A stretch of 64,000 bases of DNA from contig JAFUGG010000045.1 of NCBI GenBank assembly GCA_017469525.1, positions 44,337 through 108,336 of the forward strand. The letters run 5' to 3'. The notes below the pieces were generated by a model. It did no database searches. It was not told where the DNA came from and saw only the letters and a list, made by a program, of their open reading frames with translations. Below are positions 1 through 7,491 of this stretch, one piece after another (positions within the stretch are counted from its first letter, which is position 1; every line of letters starts with the position of its first letter). The stretch comes from Bacteroidaceae bacterium (lineage in GTDB: Bacteria; Bacteroidota; Bacteroidia; Bacteroidales; Bacteroidaceae). The position numbers and the translations under genes were made by a program.

Positions 1-152
1 CAGATGGCCATTCCCTGATAGCTCTGGCCTTTCACACCTCGCAGGTCGTCGACTTTCTCCACGGAGGCATGGGTGAAGTCCAGTGGCTTGCAGGCTGCCA
101 GCAGCAGGAGTGCGAGCAGGAGAGGAAGGTTTTGGAGATGTTTTGTGTTCAT
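1..152 (-). CDS. Lipoprotein, N-terminal 50 residues only (runs off the window)
   Basis: The first 50 codons of a minus-strand gene cut by the window edge. The N-terminus is a typical type II signal peptide: Asn-Thr-Lys-His, then a Leu/Ala-rich core ending in the lipobox LLAAC, with Cys21 as the probable lipidated residue. The mature part begins KPLDFTHASVEKVDDLRG. Its ATG overlaps the TGA of the upstream repair gene by four bases (ATGA), so it is probably co-translated with it. Export and lipidation are inferred from the signal alone; the visible part is too short to name a family. Confidence 0.75.
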   Translation of the reverse strand, partial: MNTKHLQNLPLLLALLLLAACKPLDFTHASVEKVDDLRGVKGQSYQGMAI

Positions 153-943
153 GGTTTTGTGTGTTTGCCAGTGTTGCCTGTCTGTTTCTGCTGCATCCAG
201 TAGCGTCGCTCGTCGGGCTGCATCTTCTCGATAGCATAGCGAAGTGCGGTGCGGGGCATCTCTGTGGCGTGAAGCGAAAGGAAGTCCCTGAGCAGATCCA
301 TCGAGACGCGTTTGCCCATCTCGCGCAGCATCCAGCCCACCGCCTTGTGCATGAGGTCGTGCGGATGCTGGAGGTGCATCTCGGCGTAACGCAGGCACCA
401 GGACGGATCGCCTTGCTGCAACGTCTTCCAAGTGCAGACGATGCTCATGCGTTGCCGCCATAGGTTGTCCGAAAAGGCGAGGCTGTCGAGGACTTGTAAC
501 TTGTAGTCTCTGTCGCCGAGACGTGATGGCAAGAGCAACCAGGCACCCAGAATCTTGGGAGCAGACAGGTCGACGAGGTCCCAGTTGTTGGCTCTGTCGG
601 CATATTCGATATACGTTATTAATATATTATCGCGGGCGCGGATGGCATCCTCGTCATTTGTGAGTCGTCTTGTCGCGAGGCTCTCGAACTTGGCAACAAG
701 GATAAGAAGTCCGCAAAGGCGTACCTCGTGCCAGCGGTTCATCAGCAGTTCGGGCACTTCGTCCAAGGGAAAGTCCTTCCAAGCGGCTTTGACAATCTCT
801 CTTGTTTGCGGTACTTTCAGGCCGAGGAACTCGTCGCCCTCGCCGTATTCGCCTTTGCCGGTCTTGAAGAAACGCATCCGGATTTCCCTTTGCTTCTCGT
901 TGCGGAGCGACTCCATATATGCGATAACGTCCTCTGCCTTCAT
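149..943 (-). CDS. DNA alkylation repair protein, AlkD-like HEAT-repeat glycosylase
   Basis: A 264-residue protein that matches the AlkD family of DNA glycosylases, which remove N3- and N7-alkylated purines. The opening pattern (short helix, then GEYGEGDEFLGLKVPQ around residues 30-46) and the central NWDLVDLSAP stretch, which carries the family's conserved Trp-Asp, fit well. The length is slightly above the usual 220-240. The start is four bases into the end of the upstream helicase gene (ATGA) and the stop overlaps the next lipoprotein start, so helicase, AlkD and lipoprotein form a tight operon. The last ten residues (QTGNTGKHTKP region) look unstructured. Family assignment is firm; lesion specificity is inferred. 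Confidence 0.88.
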   Translation of the reverse strand: MKAEDVIAYMESLRNEKQREIRMRFFKTGKGEYGEGDEFLGLKVPQTREIVKAAWKDFPLDEVPELLMNRWHEVRLCGLLILVAKFESLATRRLTNDEDAIRARDNILITYIEYADRANNWDLVDLSAPKILGAWLLLPSRLGDRDYKLQVLDSLAFSDNLWRQRMSIVCTWKTLQQGDPSWCLRYAEMHLQHPHDLMHKAVGWMLREMGKRVSMDLLRDFLSLHATEMPRTALRYAIEKMQPDERRYWMQQKQTGNTGKHTKP

Positions 944-2853
944 TTTCTTTTCTTTAGCATTCGTGCCACAATCGAGCGGATTTCGTCGATATCCTTTGCT
1001 TGCTTCTTTGTCTTCCGCCTGGGCTTCTTGGGCGAATCGGTTGGAAAGGCGTCGAGCATCGACATCTGCTTCTCGTGAAGATAGGTATCGACGCTGAAGC
1101 CTTTCTCAGCAATCTTCGTGAGCAGATACTGGCGAGCAAGGCAAGCTTGCCGCAAGTCGGGTAGAGCGTTACTTAGACGACGTGTTGCCTGCTTGTTGTT
1201 CGTCTCGACCTTTTGGCTGAGCTCCATGGGAACAGAGAGGATGTCGTGCAGTTGGTCGGCAAAGTAGGTAGCGCTGCGCTTCACGCGCTCAAGGAAGTCC
1301 TTGTCGTGCAAGGCGTCGAAAGACATCGACTGAATCAGTTGCCGCCACTTGTCAGCAACGGCAACAACGCGTTCGCGAAGCAGCGAGAGTGCCTCGTTGT
1401 GCTGCCTGGTGAGCGAGGCTTGGCTGTGATAGAAGAACTCGTTGAAGATGCGCATCATCGACTCTTCGAGGTAAAGGATGGCGCGGAAATCGAAGAGTTG
1501 GAGCAGGAGGTAGCGTTCGTATTCCTGCTTGAGCAGGGGCAGATGCTGGATGCTCCTTTCTGCCTCGCTCTCTTGATGTGCGATGTAACTATCGACTCGC
1601 TGGTCGCTCATGACAACTCGCGCGTCGAGAGGCTTGGCAAGTACAAGGCCTTCGAGCGTGCGGCAGCGACTTAGGGCAACATAGACCTGTCCTGGAGCAA
1701 AACTCATATTGGCATCGATGATGGCGCGGTCGAAGGTGAGGCCTTGACTCTTGTGGATAGTGATGGCCCAAGCCAGGCGTAAGGGCAACTGCTTGAACGT
1801 TCCCTGCACCTCCGACTCTATCTCTCGCGTCTGTTCATTCAAGGAGTATCGTGTGTTTTCCCATTCCAAAGGTTCCACTTCGATGGCTTCTGAGTCGCCT
1901 TCACAATAGACGCTCAGTTGCGTGTCGCTTGCTTCCTGAACGCGTCCGATGCGTCCGTTGTAGTAACGATGCTCGCCGGACGGGTCGTTCTTCACAAACA
2001 TCACCTGCGCTCCTTCCTTCAGGACGAGCGTCTCGGCCGTGGGGTAGGAGTAGTCGGGGAACGTTCCCTTGATTTCAGCTCTGTATGTATAAGCATAGCC
2101 CGGCAGTTTCTGCAGCTCCGACTCGTTGTAGTGGTTGGCGATGTTGTTGTGTGTGGTGAGGCGGATGTACGGCTCTTTCGGGCTGGGGACAAATGTCGAA
2201 TCGTATCGGGCATTGAGTTTCGCAAGGGCTTCTGCCGAGGGATGTCCGCTGCGCACCTCGTTCAAGAGGGCGATGAACGACTCATCCTGCTGCCGATAGA
2301 CGTGGCTCAGCTGTATGGTGACGTAGTCGATTTGCTGCAAAGCCTTCGAGCCGAAGAAGTACGGGGTGTCGTAGAAGGGCTTGAGTATCTGCTCGTCTTC
2401 GGGCGTGACGACTGGCGTGAGCTGTGCCAAGTCACCAATCATGAGGTGTTGCACGCCGCCGAAGGGCTCGCCGTGCTCGCGGTAACGACGCAACACGGCA
2501 TCGATGGCGTCGAGCAAGTCTGCGCGAACCATAGAGATTTCATCAATGATGAGGAGGTCCATCGAGGCGATAATCTTGCGCTTCTCCTTGCTGAAGTCGA
2601 ACTTGCTCTCCAGCTTGGCACCAGGCACGTAAGGCGAGAGGGGCAGTTGGAAGAAGGAATGGATGGTGACGCCGCCTGCATTGATGGCTGCCACGCCAGT
2701 CGGAGCGACCACAATAGGCCGCTTGCGTGAGCGCTCCATGACGGCCTTGAGGAACGTCGTCTTGCCCGTCCCCGCCTTGCCTGTCAGGAAGATGCTTCGC
2801 CCGGTATTCTCGACGAAGTCCCATGCCGTATGCAGTTCGCTGTTTCGTTGCAT
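940..2853 (-). CDS. PIF1/RecD-like superfamily 1 DNA helicase
   Basis: A 637-residue ATP-dependent helicase. The Walker A motif GKAGTGKTT lies at about residues 25-33, followed by the PIF1-like APTGVAAINAGG block and IHSFF; the Walker B/DEAD-like motif is IIDEISMV near residue 105. The C-terminal half has the UvrD_C_2-type signature AITIHKSQGLTFDRAI and YVALSRCRTLEGL. The last roughly 200 residues are helical and end in a Lys/Arg-rich tail. Cytoplasmic proteins of this type unwind DNA or resolve structures during replication and repair. It overlaps the AlkD gene by four bases, which fits a repair operon, though direct cooperation is inference. Confidence 0.88.
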   Translation of the reverse strand: MQRNSELHTAWDFVENTGRSIFLTGKAGTGKTTFLKAVMERSRKRPIVVAPTGVAAINAGGVTIHSFFQLPLSPYVPGAKLESKFDFSKEKRKIIASMDLLIIDEISMVRADLLDAIDAVLRRYREHGEPFGGVQHLMIGDLAQLTPVVTPEDEQILKPFYDTPYFFGSKALQQIDYVTIQLSHVYRQQDESFIALLNEVRSGHPSAEALAKLNARYDSTFVPSPKEPYIRLTTHNNIANHYNESELQKLPGYAYTYRAEIKGTFPDYSYPTAETLVLKEGAQVMFVKNDPSGEHRYYNGRIGRVQEASDTQLSVYCEGDSEAIEVEPLEWENTRYSLNEQTREIESEVQGTFKQLPLRLAWAITIHKSQGLTFDRAIIDANMSFAPGQVYVALSRCRTLEGLVLAKPLDARVVMSDQRVDSYIAHQESEAERSIQHLPLLKQEYERYLLLQLFDFRAILYLEESMMRIFNEFFYHSQASLTRQHNEALSLLRERVVAVADKWRQLIQSMSFDALHDKDFLERVKRSATYFADQLHDILSVPMELSQKVETNNKQATRRLSNALPDLRQACLARQYLLTKIAEKGFSVDTYLHEKQMSMLDAFPTDSPKKPRRKTKKQAKDIDEIRSIVARMLKKRK

Positions 2854-2872
2854 TTGAAATGTGCTTACGATG

Positions 2873-3415
2873 TCAAGCGTGTTTTAACCTTTGGTTCAGT
2901 AAATGGCACAGCTCGTCTGCCGTCATGCTGATGTCAACAACGGAGATAGACTCTTGGGCATTGATGAGGTGCTTGTTCATGGAACGGAAGAGGCGGCCGA
3001 AGATGCTGGCGTCCTCCATCTTTTGCCGTTCCACGTCAGGCTTGTAGTTGATGGCTACGAAGTTGTTATCCCCAAGTCTCCTGACCTCGAAGGACGCGAC
3101 GTCGGCAAAGCGGACGTGCCACGTCTTCATTCCTCGGTAGGAGATTCCCTCGTCGTTGATGGTCAGGTGAGGCTGGTCGAAGAGCCTTTCCTTCAGGAAC
3201 GACCAGAGCAATATGATGCCGCAGCAGCCGAAGAACACGATGCTGCTCCATCCCACAACCAGATGAAACACGTTCTTGTGCATGTGGAGGACGTAGATGC
3301 CGCCAAGGACGAAGAGGATACTTCCCAAAATCAGCAGCAGCATCCGCCAGAGAGAATGATATATCTTGATTTCTTCCATAGGTCTTTTCATTTTTTTCAT
3401 TCTTTCATTTTTCAT
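2873..3415 (-). CDS. STM3941-like two-TM membrane protein
   Basis: A 180-residue protein with two hydrophobic segments near residues 24-46 and 50-75 (LLLILGSILFVLGGIYVL and a GWSSIVFFGCCGIILLW block), then a soluble domain. The pattern DEGISYRGMKTWHVRFADVASFEVR matches the STM3941 family, of unknown function. The first ATG overlaps the sodB stop as ATGA. The first 12 residues (MKNERMKKMKRP) are encoded by repeated ATGAAA/ATGAAAA units, so the Met at residue 13 (position 3379) is an equally good start. It is probably transcribed with sodB. No catalytic motif is visible. Confidence 0.72.
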   Translation of the reverse strand: MKNERMKKMKRPMEEIKIYHSLWRMLLLILGSILFVLGGIYVLHMHKNVFHLVVGWSSIVFFGCCGIILLWSFLKERLFDQPHLTINDEGISYRGMKTWHVRFADVASFEVRRLGDNNFVAINYKPDVERQKMEDASIFGRLFRSMNKHLINAQESISVVDISMTADELCHLLNQRLKHA

Positions 3416-3999
3416 TTTTTCATTCTTCCCTCTATGACGTTCCAGTCAACGATTTGCCAAAGCGCGGCGAGGTGGTCGGGCCGACGATTCTGGTAGTCGA
3501 GGTAGTAGGCATGTTCCCAGACGTCAAAGGTCAGCAGAGGCTTGAGGCCTTTCTGCACGGGATTGGCGGCATTCGGCTCTTGCGTGATGACGAGTTTGCC
3601 GTCCTTATCTGCCGAGAGCCACACCCAACCCGAGCCGAAGAGAGTCGCTCCCTTCTTCTGAAACTCGTCCTTGAAGGCCTCGAACGAACCGAAATCTCTC
3701 TTAATAGCAGACCCTACCAAACCTCCCCTTAAAGGGGAGGCTTCCTTCCCCTTAAACTGTCCGAAGTAGAGTTCGTGGTTCAAGATTTGTCCCGCATTAT
3801 TGAGGATGCCGCCACTTGCCTTGCAGACAATCTCCTCGAGGCTCGCTTCCTCGAATCCGCTGCCTGGCAGAAGTGCGTTGAGGTTATTGACGTAGGCAGC
3901 CAAATGCTTGCCATGATGAAAACCAATCGTGTCCTTACTGAGGACTGGCTGCAGGGCATCTGCCTCGTAGGGCAATGCCATCAAACTAAACTTTCCCAT
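3412..3999 (-). CDS. sodB: Iron/manganese superoxide dismutase
   Basis: A 195-residue cytoplasmic enzyme that dismutates superoxide to hydrogen peroxide and oxygen. Metal ligands are in the expected places: His in GFHHGKHLAAYVNNL, His in ILNHELYFGQF, and Asp plus His in DVWEHAYYLDY; the family's NRRPDHLAALW block follows. Bacteroidales enzymes of this family can often use Fe or Mn. The promoter at 4029-4038 gives a leader of about 20 bases. Between residues 87 and 93 the protein reads SPLRGG, encoded by a perfect GC-rich palindrome, where relatives have a variable Gly-rich turn. The insertion is in frame and the metal site is intact. Confidence 0.95.
   Translation of the reverse strand: MGKFSLMALPYEADALQPVLSKDTIGFHHGKHLAAYVNNLNALLPGSGFEEASLEEIVCKASGGILNNAGQILNHELYFGQFKGKEASPLRGGLVGSAIKRDFGSFEAFKDEFQKKGATLFGSGWVWLSADKDGKLVITQEPNAANPVQKGLKPLLTFDVWEHAYYLDYQNRRPDHLAALWQIVDWNVIEGRMKK
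3722..3740. repeat. GC-rich palindrome inside sodB
   Basis: Arms CCTCCCCTT and AAGGGGAGG are perfect complements separated by one base. The palindrome is wholly inside sodB and encodes PLRGG on the minus strand. It resembles the palindromes seen in pdxT, in the ThiD/AraC gene and in sprA. Confidence 0.85.
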
Positions 4000-4028
4000 A
4001 CCTTATTATAATTATATAGTTTTTCGCC

Positions 4029-4038
4029 TGCAAAGATA
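4029..4038 (-). promoter_or_regulatory. Promoter -7 element of sodB
   Basis: TATCTTTGCA on the minus strand, about 30 bases before the sodB start, matches the Bacteroidota -7 consensus TAnnTTTG. Confidence 0.7.
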
Positions 4039-4041
4039 CGA

Positions 4042-4069
4042 AATATAATTGAAAATTGAAAATTGAAAT
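4042..4069. repeat. AT-rich oligomer repeat in the sodB/4205 divergent region
   Basis: Consecutive AATTGAAA units upstream of the sodB promoter. The same class of short junction repeats recurs at 4898, 19433, 20204, 37621, 43495, 48762, 51361, 54278, 58214, 58318 and 62333. Confidence 0.6.
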
Positions 4070-4133
4070 GTTAAAAGATGCAACAAATCGAAAGATTTCT
4101 TGTAAAACGTTTGGTTTATGTTATAAACTTGTT

Positions 4134-4143
4134 TACCTTTGCA
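4134..4143 (+). promoter_or_regulatory. Promoter of the 4205 membrane-protein gene
   Basis: TACCTTTGCA with TTTG at 4110-4113, twenty bases upstream: a full Bacteroidota -33/-7 pair. The ATG follows about 60 bases later. Confidence 0.75.
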
Positions 4144-4204
4144 TCGTCGAACGCTATTAAATGCGTCGAAACACTTTAATAATAACCACTTAAAACAGGA
4201 AACT

Positions 4205-4897
4205 ATGGAAGAAAACATGGATCTGACTGCCGAGCGCAGTCTTGAGATTATCACCGAACAACTTGAAAAGAGTCGCCGAGCCGTGTCGAAGGATACGGGG
4301 GAGTGGCTTTTCGTGTCGGGTTTGACGACGATGATGACGGCCCTCGTCGTGGCAAGTGCCAACCTGTTGAGTTGGACACCTCTTTTTCATTTGCTTTGGT
4401 TCGCCTTACCTGTCGTTATCTGGCTGGTGATGAAGCGCATCAACAGGAATCGCGTGCCTGTCCCTGAGAACTTTGTAGGCACGTTGGTCAGGAAGACTTG
4501 GTACACCACCTTGGCTTTTGCCCTTGTTTATGTCGTTATTGCTACCGTGTGGAATATCGTTTTGCAACACTATGAGAGTCCTGAGGTCTTTCTTTATGCT
4601 GGGATGCACATAACGCCTACTATCCTCACCTTGCTGGCTGTGGCGGTCAGCATGACAGGCCTCATCCTAAAGAAAAGCGCGTTGGTATGGTTCGGATTGC
4701 TGTCCTTTGTGATATTACGTTTCGGTTTATTCTCGGTTATGATAAGTCGTCTGTTGCCACCTGACGTGCTTGGCAGACTGAGTCTCGTCCGGCCTTGCGA
4801 GCTTATATTCCTCTTTGCCCTTGTCGGCCTGATGCTCCCCGGCTGGATGCTTAAAGCCTCTCCCCAGCCCTCCCCTAAAGGGAAGGGGGAGAATTAA
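4205..4897 (+). CDS. Six-TM membrane protein paired with a winged-helix regulator
   Basis: A 230-residue integral membrane protein with about six hydrophobic segments: WLFVSGLTTMMTALVVASANLL, LFHLLWFALPVVIWLVM, LAFALVYVVIATVW, ILTLLAVAVSMTGLIL, LVWFGLLSFVILRFGLF and LIFLFALVGLMLPGW. The first 35 residues are charged and probably cytoplasmic. I chose ATG 4205 because an in-frame ATG at 4139 overlaps the -7 element. The gene lies 31 bases before a winged-helix gene, a pairing in which the membrane protein may be the regulator's partner or target. The last 14 residues (KASPQPSPKGKGEN) come from a GC-rich palindromic repeat. Function unknown. Confidence 0.75.
   Translation: MEENMDLTAERSLEIITEQLEKSRRAVSKDTGEWLFVSGLTTMMTALVVASANLLSWTPLFHLLWFALPVVIWLVMKRINRNRVPVPENFVGTLVRKTWYTTLAFALVYVVIATVWNIVLQHYESPEVFLYAGMHITPTILTLLAVAVSMTGLILKKSALVWFGLLSFVILRFGLFSVMISRLLPPDVLGRLSLVRPCELIFLFALVGLMLPGWMLKASPQPSPKGKGEN
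4868..4891. repeat. GC-rich near-palindrome at the 3' end of the 4205 gene
   Basis: CCCTCCCC, then TAAAG, then GGAAGGGGG: an imperfect copy of the palindromes inside sodB and pdxT. It encodes the C-terminal PSPKGKG tail. Confidence 0.65.
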
Positions 4898-4928
4898 TTG
4901 TGCAATTGTTAAATTGTCAAATTGTCAA

Positions 4929-5231
4929 ATGGAAAAGGTTTTCCAACCATTAGACCCATTGTTGCACGCCGAGTTGCGACTCGCGGTGATGTCTTTGCTC
5001 ATTGCCGACGAGGAGGCCGAGTTCCCGTACATCAAGGAGCAGACGGGAGCGACAGCAGGCAACCTGAGTGTTCAAATAGATAAACTCTCTTCGGCGGGTT
5101 ATATTAAAGTCAGAAAGACGTTCAAGGGGAAGCGCCCCTGCACGCTGTGCCGCATCACGGCAAATGGGCAGAAGGCTTTCGCGGCGTATGTCGAGGCCCT
5201 GAAGAGCTACCTGGAAGTGGGGGAGAAGTAG
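4929..5231 (+). CDS. Winged-helix transcriptional regulator (HTH_34/MarR-like)
   Basis: A 100-residue DNA-binding protein. ELRLAVMSLLIADEEAEFPYIKEQTGATAGNLSVQIDKLSSAGYIKVRKTFKGKRPCTLCRITANGQKAF is a textbook winged helix: the recognition helix is ATAGNLSVQIDKL and the wing carries RKTFKGKRPCT. Start 4929 is preferred over an ATG 15 bases upstream because that one lies in the AT-rich repeat (TTGTTAAATTGTCAAATTGTCAAAT) covering the junction. It follows the six-TM gene directly and is probably co-transcribed. Small single-domain regulators of this kind usually repress nearby genes; the target is not shown by the sequence. Confidence 0.85.
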   Translation: MEKVFQPLDPLLHAELRLAVMSLLIADEEAEFPYIKEQTGATAGNLSVQIDKLSSAGYIKVRKTFKGKRPCTLCRITANGQKAFAAYVEALKSYLEVGEK

Positions 5232-5253
5232 GTCGAAATAGCGGTTACGTGCT

Positions 5254-5273
5254 GTCGGATTAGCAAATCCGAC
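5254..5273. repeat. Isolated REP palindrome related to the RAYT-flanking repeats
   Basis: Arms GTCGGATT and AATCCGAC around AGCA. The arms and the following bases (TGAACAAAGGA) match the palindrome at 22981-23003, which is followed by AACAAGGA. It lies about 17 kb from the transposase-like gene. Confidence 0.75.
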
Positions 5274-5287
5274 TGAACAAAGGAGGC

Positions 5288-5326
5288 AACGTGGCATTTG
5301 ACACTTTGTCAGAGAAAGTGCCACGT
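5288..5326. terminator. Stem-loop downstream of the winged-helix gene
   Basis: AACGTGGCA-TTT pairs with AAAGTGCCACGTT (one-base bulge) around a 14-base loop. There is no clear U-run. It lies between convergent genes, so it is plausibly a bidirectional 3'-end structure. Confidence 0.45.
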
Positions 5327-5708
5327 TTGCTTACATCCTGCTTTTCTCTGATGCGCTGAGAATGGCGAAAAATCGGTCGAGGTGCGTCGAGGCTCAAAAG
5401 AACGCATTCTCGTCCGATTTGCGTAATGTCTTGTGTGATACAGACTTGTGTTTCCTTGCGTCTATTGCAGGCATAATCTACAAGCATTTTAGAACAGGAA
5501 ATCGGTGTTTTTGGCACGTTTTCTGGGCAAATTTAACCCGTTGAAAAGTCCAAAGAACTACGCCGAGATGATAACATCACTATAGGTCTTTTGTCATTGC
5601 CCTATGCCGCGTTGGCTGAAACACTCTGTTAAGTCGTCCCGAGAAGCACTTTTCGCTCTATTTTGCTCCGTAAGGCGTCAGAAATTGAAATAGCAAATTG
5701 TAACAAAA

Positions 5709-6290
5709 TCAAACGGGAACGTGACATTTTGTAACCATCCCGAGGAAGAGCTCATGAACGCTTGTGTCGTCGGTCAACTCGGGATGAAAGGCTGTCACGA
5801 GCATGTTCTTCTGCCTTGCTGCGACGGCTTTCCCATCGACCCGAGCCAGTATCTCGACCTCCGGACCTGCCTCTTCGATATATGGAGCACGGATGAAAGT
5901 CATCGGAACCTGTCCGATGCCCACGAAATCGCCTTCCGTGTTGAAACTCCCCAGCTGCCTGCCATAGGCGTTGCGGCGAGCCTTGATGTCCATCACATTG
6001 AGATGGTTCCTGTCGAGCATGATGAGGCCAGCGCATGTTCCAAACGCCGGAAGACCGTCGAGGATGGCACGTCGGATGGGCTCGAACAGGCCTTCGTCCC
6101 TCATGATTCGCATCATGGCTGTGCTCTCGCCGCCAGGAATCGTCCCCCCTCTCATCCCTCCAGAGGGGGAAGACATGAAGTTACGCCAATCTGCCAAGTT
6201 GCGGATGAGCGTTGTCTCTGCCCCAAGATTTCTGAACATCTGTTCGTGTTCAGCAAAGGCTCCTTGCAGAGCAAGTATAGCAATCTTCAT
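5709..6290 (-). CDS. pdxT: Pyridoxal 5'-phosphate synthase glutaminase subunit
   Basis: A 193-residue class I glutamine amidotransferase that supplies ammonia to PdxS. Family marks: [19 protein letters not shown] at the N-terminus, PGGES, the nucleophile Cys in [10 protein letters not shown], and the His/Glu dyad in FHPELTDD. The region before PGGES, normally a short DGLILPGGES strand, reads [19 protein letters not shown]. This change coincides with an in-frame palindrome at 6145-6169, and the hydrophobic strand has been replaced by Ser/Gly/Pro. The catalytic residues remain. It overlaps pdxS by four bases, so the two subunits are translationally coupled. Confidence 0.94.
   Translation of the reverse strand: MKIAILALQGAFAEHEQMFRNLGAETTLIRNLADWRNFMSSPSGGMRGGTIPGGESTAMMRIMRDEGLFEPIRRAILDGLPAFGTCAGLIMLDRNHLNVMDIKARRNAYGRQLGSFNTEGDFVGIGQVPMTFIRAPYIEEAGPEVEILARVDGKAVAARQKNMLVTAFHPELTDDTSVHELFLGMVTKCHVPV
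6145..6169. repeat. GC-rich palindrome inside pdxT
   Basis: Arms CCCCCTCT and AGAGGGGG around a nine-base loop, inside the reading frame just before the PGGES motif. It encodes SPSGGMRGG on the minus strand. Confidence 0.85.
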
Positions 6291-7159
6291 AACCCCCGCT
6301 CTGCCATCAGCAGTTGTATCTCGCTCTCATTGATGCCTACCATCGCTTCGCCGAGGTCTTCGCTGAGCTCTGCAAGCACGGTGGGGTTATTATAGTTCGT
6401 GACGGCTTTCACAATGGCCTGCGCCCGCTTCTCGGGATTGCCGCTTTTGAAGATGCCGCTGCCCACGAATACACCCTCTGCCCCAAGCTGCATCATCAGG
6501 GCAGCATCGGCTGGCGTGGCCACACCGCCTGCTGCGAAATTCACAACAGGCAGCTTGCCGTTCTCGTGAACATAGCGTACCAAGTCGTAAGGCACTCTCA
6601 ACTGCTTGGCAGCCTCGTAGAGCTCGTCGTCGTTCAACGAGACGAGTCTTCTTATCTCGCTCTGCATCAAGCGCATGTGGCGGACGGCTTGTATGATGTC
6701 GCCCGTGCCAGGCTCGCCCTTGGTGCGTATCATTGTGGCACCCTCGTTGATGCGTCGCAGTGCTTCGCCCAAATCCTTCGCTCCACAGACGAACGGCACG
6801 CGGAACTTCCGCTTGTCGATGTGATAGATGTCGTCCGCAGGGGAGAGCACTTCGCTCTCGTCGATGTAGTCAATCTCGATGGCCTCGAGTATCTGCGCCT
6901 CTGCAAAGTGGCCGATGCGGCACTTAGCCATCACGGGAATCGTGACGGCCTCCTGTATGCCCCGTATCATCTTCGGGTCGCTCATGCGGCTTACGCCACC
7001 AGCCGCGCGGATGTCGGCCGGTATGCGTTCCAATGCCATCACTGCACATGCTCCTGCAGCCTCGGCTATGCGAGCCTGCTCGGGCGTCGTCACGTCCATA
7101 ATCACTCCGCCCTTCAGCATCTGAGCCAACTGGCGGTTAAGGGTTTGTCTGTCTTCCAT
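6287..7159 (-). CDS. pdxS: Pyridoxal 5'-phosphate synthase lyase subunit
   Basis: A 290-residue PdxS/Snz (beta/alpha)8 barrel that makes pyridoxal 5'-phosphate from ribose 5-phosphate, glyceraldehyde 3-phosphate and ammonia. Highly conserved segments are present: [102 protein letters not shown] and VGSGIFKS. The C-terminus ends at [16 protein letters not shown], usual for the family. The promoter lies at 7290-7299, leaving a leader of about 125 bases with predicted secondary structure. Confidence 0.97.
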   Translation of the reverse strand: MEDRQTLNRQLAQMLKGGVIMDVTTPEQARIAEAAGACAVMALERIPADIRAAGGVSRMSDPKMIRGIQEAVTIPVMAKCRIGHFAEAQILEAIEIDYIDESEVLSPADDIYHIDKRKFRVPFVCGAKDLGEALRRINEGATMIRTKGEPGTGDIIQAVRHMRLMQSEIRRLVSLNDDELYEAAKQLRVPYDLVRYVHENGKLPVVNFAAGGVATPADAALMMQLGAEGVFVGSGIFKSGNPEKRAQAIVKAVTNYNNPTVLAELSEDLGEAMVGINESEIQLLMAERGL

Positions 7160-7187
7160 ACTTCTTCTTTTTCTTTTGTAGTTAGAG

Positions 7188-7278
7188 GGAGATAGAAGTA
7201 GATATGTGGCTTCGCCACGAAGATAGAGGACAATAGTTCTTGCTCTGGTTGTATCTTCTTTTAGCTTCTTCTATCTCC
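7188..7278 (-). promoter_or_regulatory. Possible structured leader of pdxS
   Basis: Within the transcribed pdxS leader, GGAGATAGAAG (7188-7198) is the exact reverse complement of CTTCTATCTCC (7268-7278), and a small hairpin (GTGGC/GCCAC, 7206-7218) lies between them. This would close a stem around a 69-base interior just before the ribosome site. It does not match a riboswitch class that I know. Confidence 0.35.
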
Positions 7279-7289
7279 TTGTTTCCCGC

Positions 7290-7299
7290 TGCAAAGGTA
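7290..7299 (-). promoter_or_regulatory. Promoter -7 element of pdxS-pdxT
   Basis: TACCTTTGCA on the minus strand, about 130 bases before the pdxS ATG. No better -7 match lies closer. Confidence 0.7.
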
Positions 7300-7456
7300 T
7301 GGACAAAAACGAGAGCGGACAATCATCTGTTCCCATTTGGTAAAAAGAAACTCCGAAGAAGGTACAAATTGGCTCACCGGAAGGACATTCTTGGCAATTT
7401 TTTTTCATTAGCGAAAATAAATGAGCCTCCGGACTCCATGTTTCGTGGAAAATTCA

Positions 7457-7466
7457 TACCTTTGCA
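7457..7466 (+). promoter_or_regulatory. Promoter -7 element of the phosphatase-STAS-SLC13 operon
   Basis: TACCTTTGCA about 25 bases before ATG 7492; AAAGGA at 7473-7478 is a plausible ribosome site. No clear TTTG is seen at -33. Confidence 0.7.
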
Positions 7467-7491
7467 CGCCTAAAAGGAACTATTATATATA

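Larger units (their letters stand above)
5232..5708. other. Non-coding stretch between convergent genes
   Basis: About 480 bases between the winged-helix gene and the 3' end of pdxT. It holds a REP-like palindrome (5254-5273) and a stem-loop (5288-5326). The remaining 370 bases have no convincing gene: the two short ORFs there lack ribosome sites and recognisable sequence. Confidence 0.6.

Noticed and set aside
5260..5544. Two short frames in the winged-helix/pdxT gap
   Set aside because: They overlap each other on opposite strands, include the REP and stem-loop, and show no coding signature.
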